A stretch of 6,830 nucleotides of DNA from Desulfobacteraceae bacterium. GTDB taxonomy: Bacteria > Desulfobacterota > DSM-4660 > Desulfatiglandales > Desulfatiglandaceae. Position 1 is the stretch's first letter. Each line of letters starts with the position of its first letter. Shown in pieces: positions 5,328-6,830 of the stretch. The stretch lies in assembly GCA_020349865.1 (NCBI GenBank), contig CP070700.1, forward strand, positions 1,871,062-1,877,891. Reading direction: 5' to 3'. The position numbers and the translations under genes were made by a program. The notes beneath the pieces are model-generated. The model was not told the origin of the DNA. It worked only from the letters and a program-made list of their open reading frames with translations, and did not search any database.

Positions 5328-6830
5328 ATGCTCTTTCATCTAAGCATTTCCAATTTTGCGATTATCAAACGTCTTGAGTTCTCCCTTAAGCCGGGGCTCA
5401 ATATCCTATCGGGAGAAACCGGGGCAGGAAAATCAATCATCATCAATGCCATGAATCTGATCCTTGGTGGCAGGGCATCTGCAGACCTCATCCGCAGTGG
5501 ATGTAAAGAGGCCAGTGTTGAGGCACTGTTCGCTTTACCGGAGAATCGGTCGTTGACCCACATGCTATCCGAACTGGGGATGCCTTTTGAGGGGGAGCTG
5601 TTGATCAAAAGGACTATTTTCCGGGAAGGCAGAAATAGAATCTTCATTAATGGGTCAATGGCAACTTTGCAGATGTTGTCCCGTGTGGGTTCTATATTGA
5701 TCAGCATATCAGGACAGCACGAGCATCAGTTCCTCCTTAAGCAGGATAATCATATGTGTTTAATTGATGATTTTGGCGGCCTTTCGGATGAACGATTGGA
5801 ATTGAGTGATGTGTATAACACGTACCAGTCATTGAAAGAAGAGATCCGTCATCTGGAAAGGGAGATTAACGAGATAGGAGAGAGACAGGATCTAATACAG
5901 TTCCAGATTCAGGAGATCGAAAGGGCTAAGGTCAGCCCCGGGGAGGATGAGAGGTTGGCTGAAGAGAAAAGGCGTCTGCAGCACGCGGCAGAACTATTGG
6001 AGATTATCACGGAAGGGTATCAGAACCTTTATGAGAGGCATGATTCGGTGCTTTCTTCAATTTCTCAGTGCCTCAAGAGAGTGGCAAAGGGTGCCGAGAT
6101 AGACCCAGGACTCGGTCCTATCAATGAAGCTCTTGCTGAGATCGAGGTAAAGCTTGAAGATGCCTCCCTTGCGCTCAGGGATTACCAAAAAACGATACAT
6201 ATGGAACCTCACAAACTCGAAGAACTGGGGGAGAGGCTTGAACTCCTCAATGGCCTCAAACGAAAGTATGGCCCCACCCTGGAAGATGTTCTGCAATACA
6301 ATAATAAATTGAGCTCAGAGATATTCGACCTGGACGAAAAAAAGGTAAGGCTGGATCGACTCATAAAAAAAAGACACGATCTGGAGGCAGACCTGATGGC
6401 TCGTGCAACAGCGCTTTCCAAGAAAAGGAAAAAGGTGGCCGGTGGCTTGGAAAAATCAGTAGAGAAGGAGCTTAAGGATCTTCATATGTCAAAGACCCGA
6501 TTCCGGGTAAAGTTTGATCAGGCGCTTGATGAGCCAGGAGAATTGCGGGCCCCAAAAGTAGAGGATGTTCGGCTGGATGGTCTCGACCAAGTGGAGTTCC
6601 TGATATCACCTAATATCGGAGAGGAGTTAAGGCCGCTCGTCAAAATCGCTTCCGGAGGAGAGCTTTCGAGGATCATGCTGGCCCTTAAGACGATTCTCGC
6701 GAGAACTGCTTCCGTTGAGACGGTTATTTTTGACGAGGTTGATTCAGGTATCAGTGGCGCCACGGCAGAGGTGATTGGAGAAAAGCTGTCATCCTTGGCA
6801 GAATATCATCAAATATTGTGCATAACGCAC
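5328..6830 (+). CDS. recN: DNA repair protein RecN (3' truncated by window)
   Basis: The frame is open to the last base, with 501 residues visible. RecN proteins are usually about 550-570 residues, so some 50-70 are missing. RecN is an SMC-like ATPase that acts at DNA double-strand breaks in recombinational repair. The start is the family-typical MLFHLSISNFAIIKRLEF; Walker A GETGAGKS is at 29-36 and SGQHEHQ follows at about 127-133. The centre is a charged, heptad-like coiled coil (about 160-385) with a break near 240-290. The ABC signature SGGELSR is at 442-448, Walker B VIFDEVDSGISG at about 466-477, and the visible end ILCITH leads into the usual switch histidine region. ATG 5328 is fixed by this N-terminus and by an in-frame TAA at 5319. 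The ribosome site is weak, so coupling to the upstream ATPase gene is plausible. No LexA-type box was recognised. Confidence 0.96.
   Translation, partial: MLFHLSISNFAIIKRLEFSLKPGLNILSGETGAGKSIIINAMNLILGGRASADLIRSGCKEASVEALFALPENRSLTHMLSELGMPFEGELLIKRTIFREGRNRIFINGSMATLQMLSRVGSILISISGQHEHQFLLKQDNHMCLIDDFGGLSDERLELSDVYNTYQSLKEEIRHLEREINEIGERQDLIQFQIQEIERAKVSPGEDERLAEEKRRLQHAAELLEIITEGYQNLYERHDSVLSSISQCLKRVAKGAEIDPGLGPINEALAEIEVKLEDASLALRDYQKTIHMEPHKLEELGERLELLNGLKRKYGPTLEDVLQYNNKLSSEIFDLDEKKVRLDRLIKKRHDLEADLMARATALSKKRKKVAGGLEKSVEKELKDLHMSKTRFRVKFDQALDEPGELRAPKVEDVRLDGLDQVEFLISPNIGEELRPLVKIASGGELSRIMLALKTILARTASVETVIFDEVDSGISGATAEVIGEKLSSLAEYHQILCITH

Noticed and set aside
5336..5707. Reverse frame of 123 codons inside recN
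   Set aside because: It is antisense to the RecN Walker A region, which clearly encodes RecN on the + strand.

Overview
The window looks like a chromosomal segment of a deltaproteobacterium (Desulfobacterota, perhaps Desulfobacterales-like). This is inferred from the gene types, the moderate GC content and two dispersed repeat styles common in such genomes; no taxonomic marker was available to confirm it. No tRNA, rRNA, CRISPR array, transposase or integrase is visible.

Layout. (1) 1-576, + strand: the C-terminal 191 residues of a PilY1-type pilus tip protein with a calcium-binding loop, cut by the window edge. (2) 574-691: a hairpin-rich repeat with near-matching terminal inverted arms that begins on the pilY1 stop codon. 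(3) 786-1136, + strand: a small exported protein of unknown function. (4) 1162-1241: an inverted repeat between convergent genes, with T-runs on both sides, so a plausible two-way terminator. (5) 3030-1258, - strand: a 590-residue protein with a zinc finger, a TOPRIM-like region and a DnaB-like helicase domain, built like T7 gp4 or Twinkle. Its TOPRIM acidic residues appear to be lost. (6) 3031-3469: a non-coding region between divergent genes. It holds a candidate promoter in each direction with a perfect palindrome between them, and a micro-frame encoding a CxxCH motif in the putative leader of the helicase gene. (7) 3470-5293, + strand: a complete PilB/GspE-family secretion ATPase. (8) 5328-6830, + strand: RecN, open at the right edge and lacking roughly its last 50-70 residues.

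How the genes fit together. PilY1 (tip adhesin and assembly factor) and PilB (cytoplasmic extension motor) belong to type IV pilus machinery. RecN follows the PilB gene after 34 bases with no visible terminator, so the two may be co-transcribed. The primase-helicase-like gene is transcribed the opposite way and has no replication or phage neighbours here. A link between pilus-mediated DNA uptake and the two DNA-processing proteins is possible but speculative. The most unusual item is the helicase protein, which keeps its motor motifs but seems to have lost primase catalysis.
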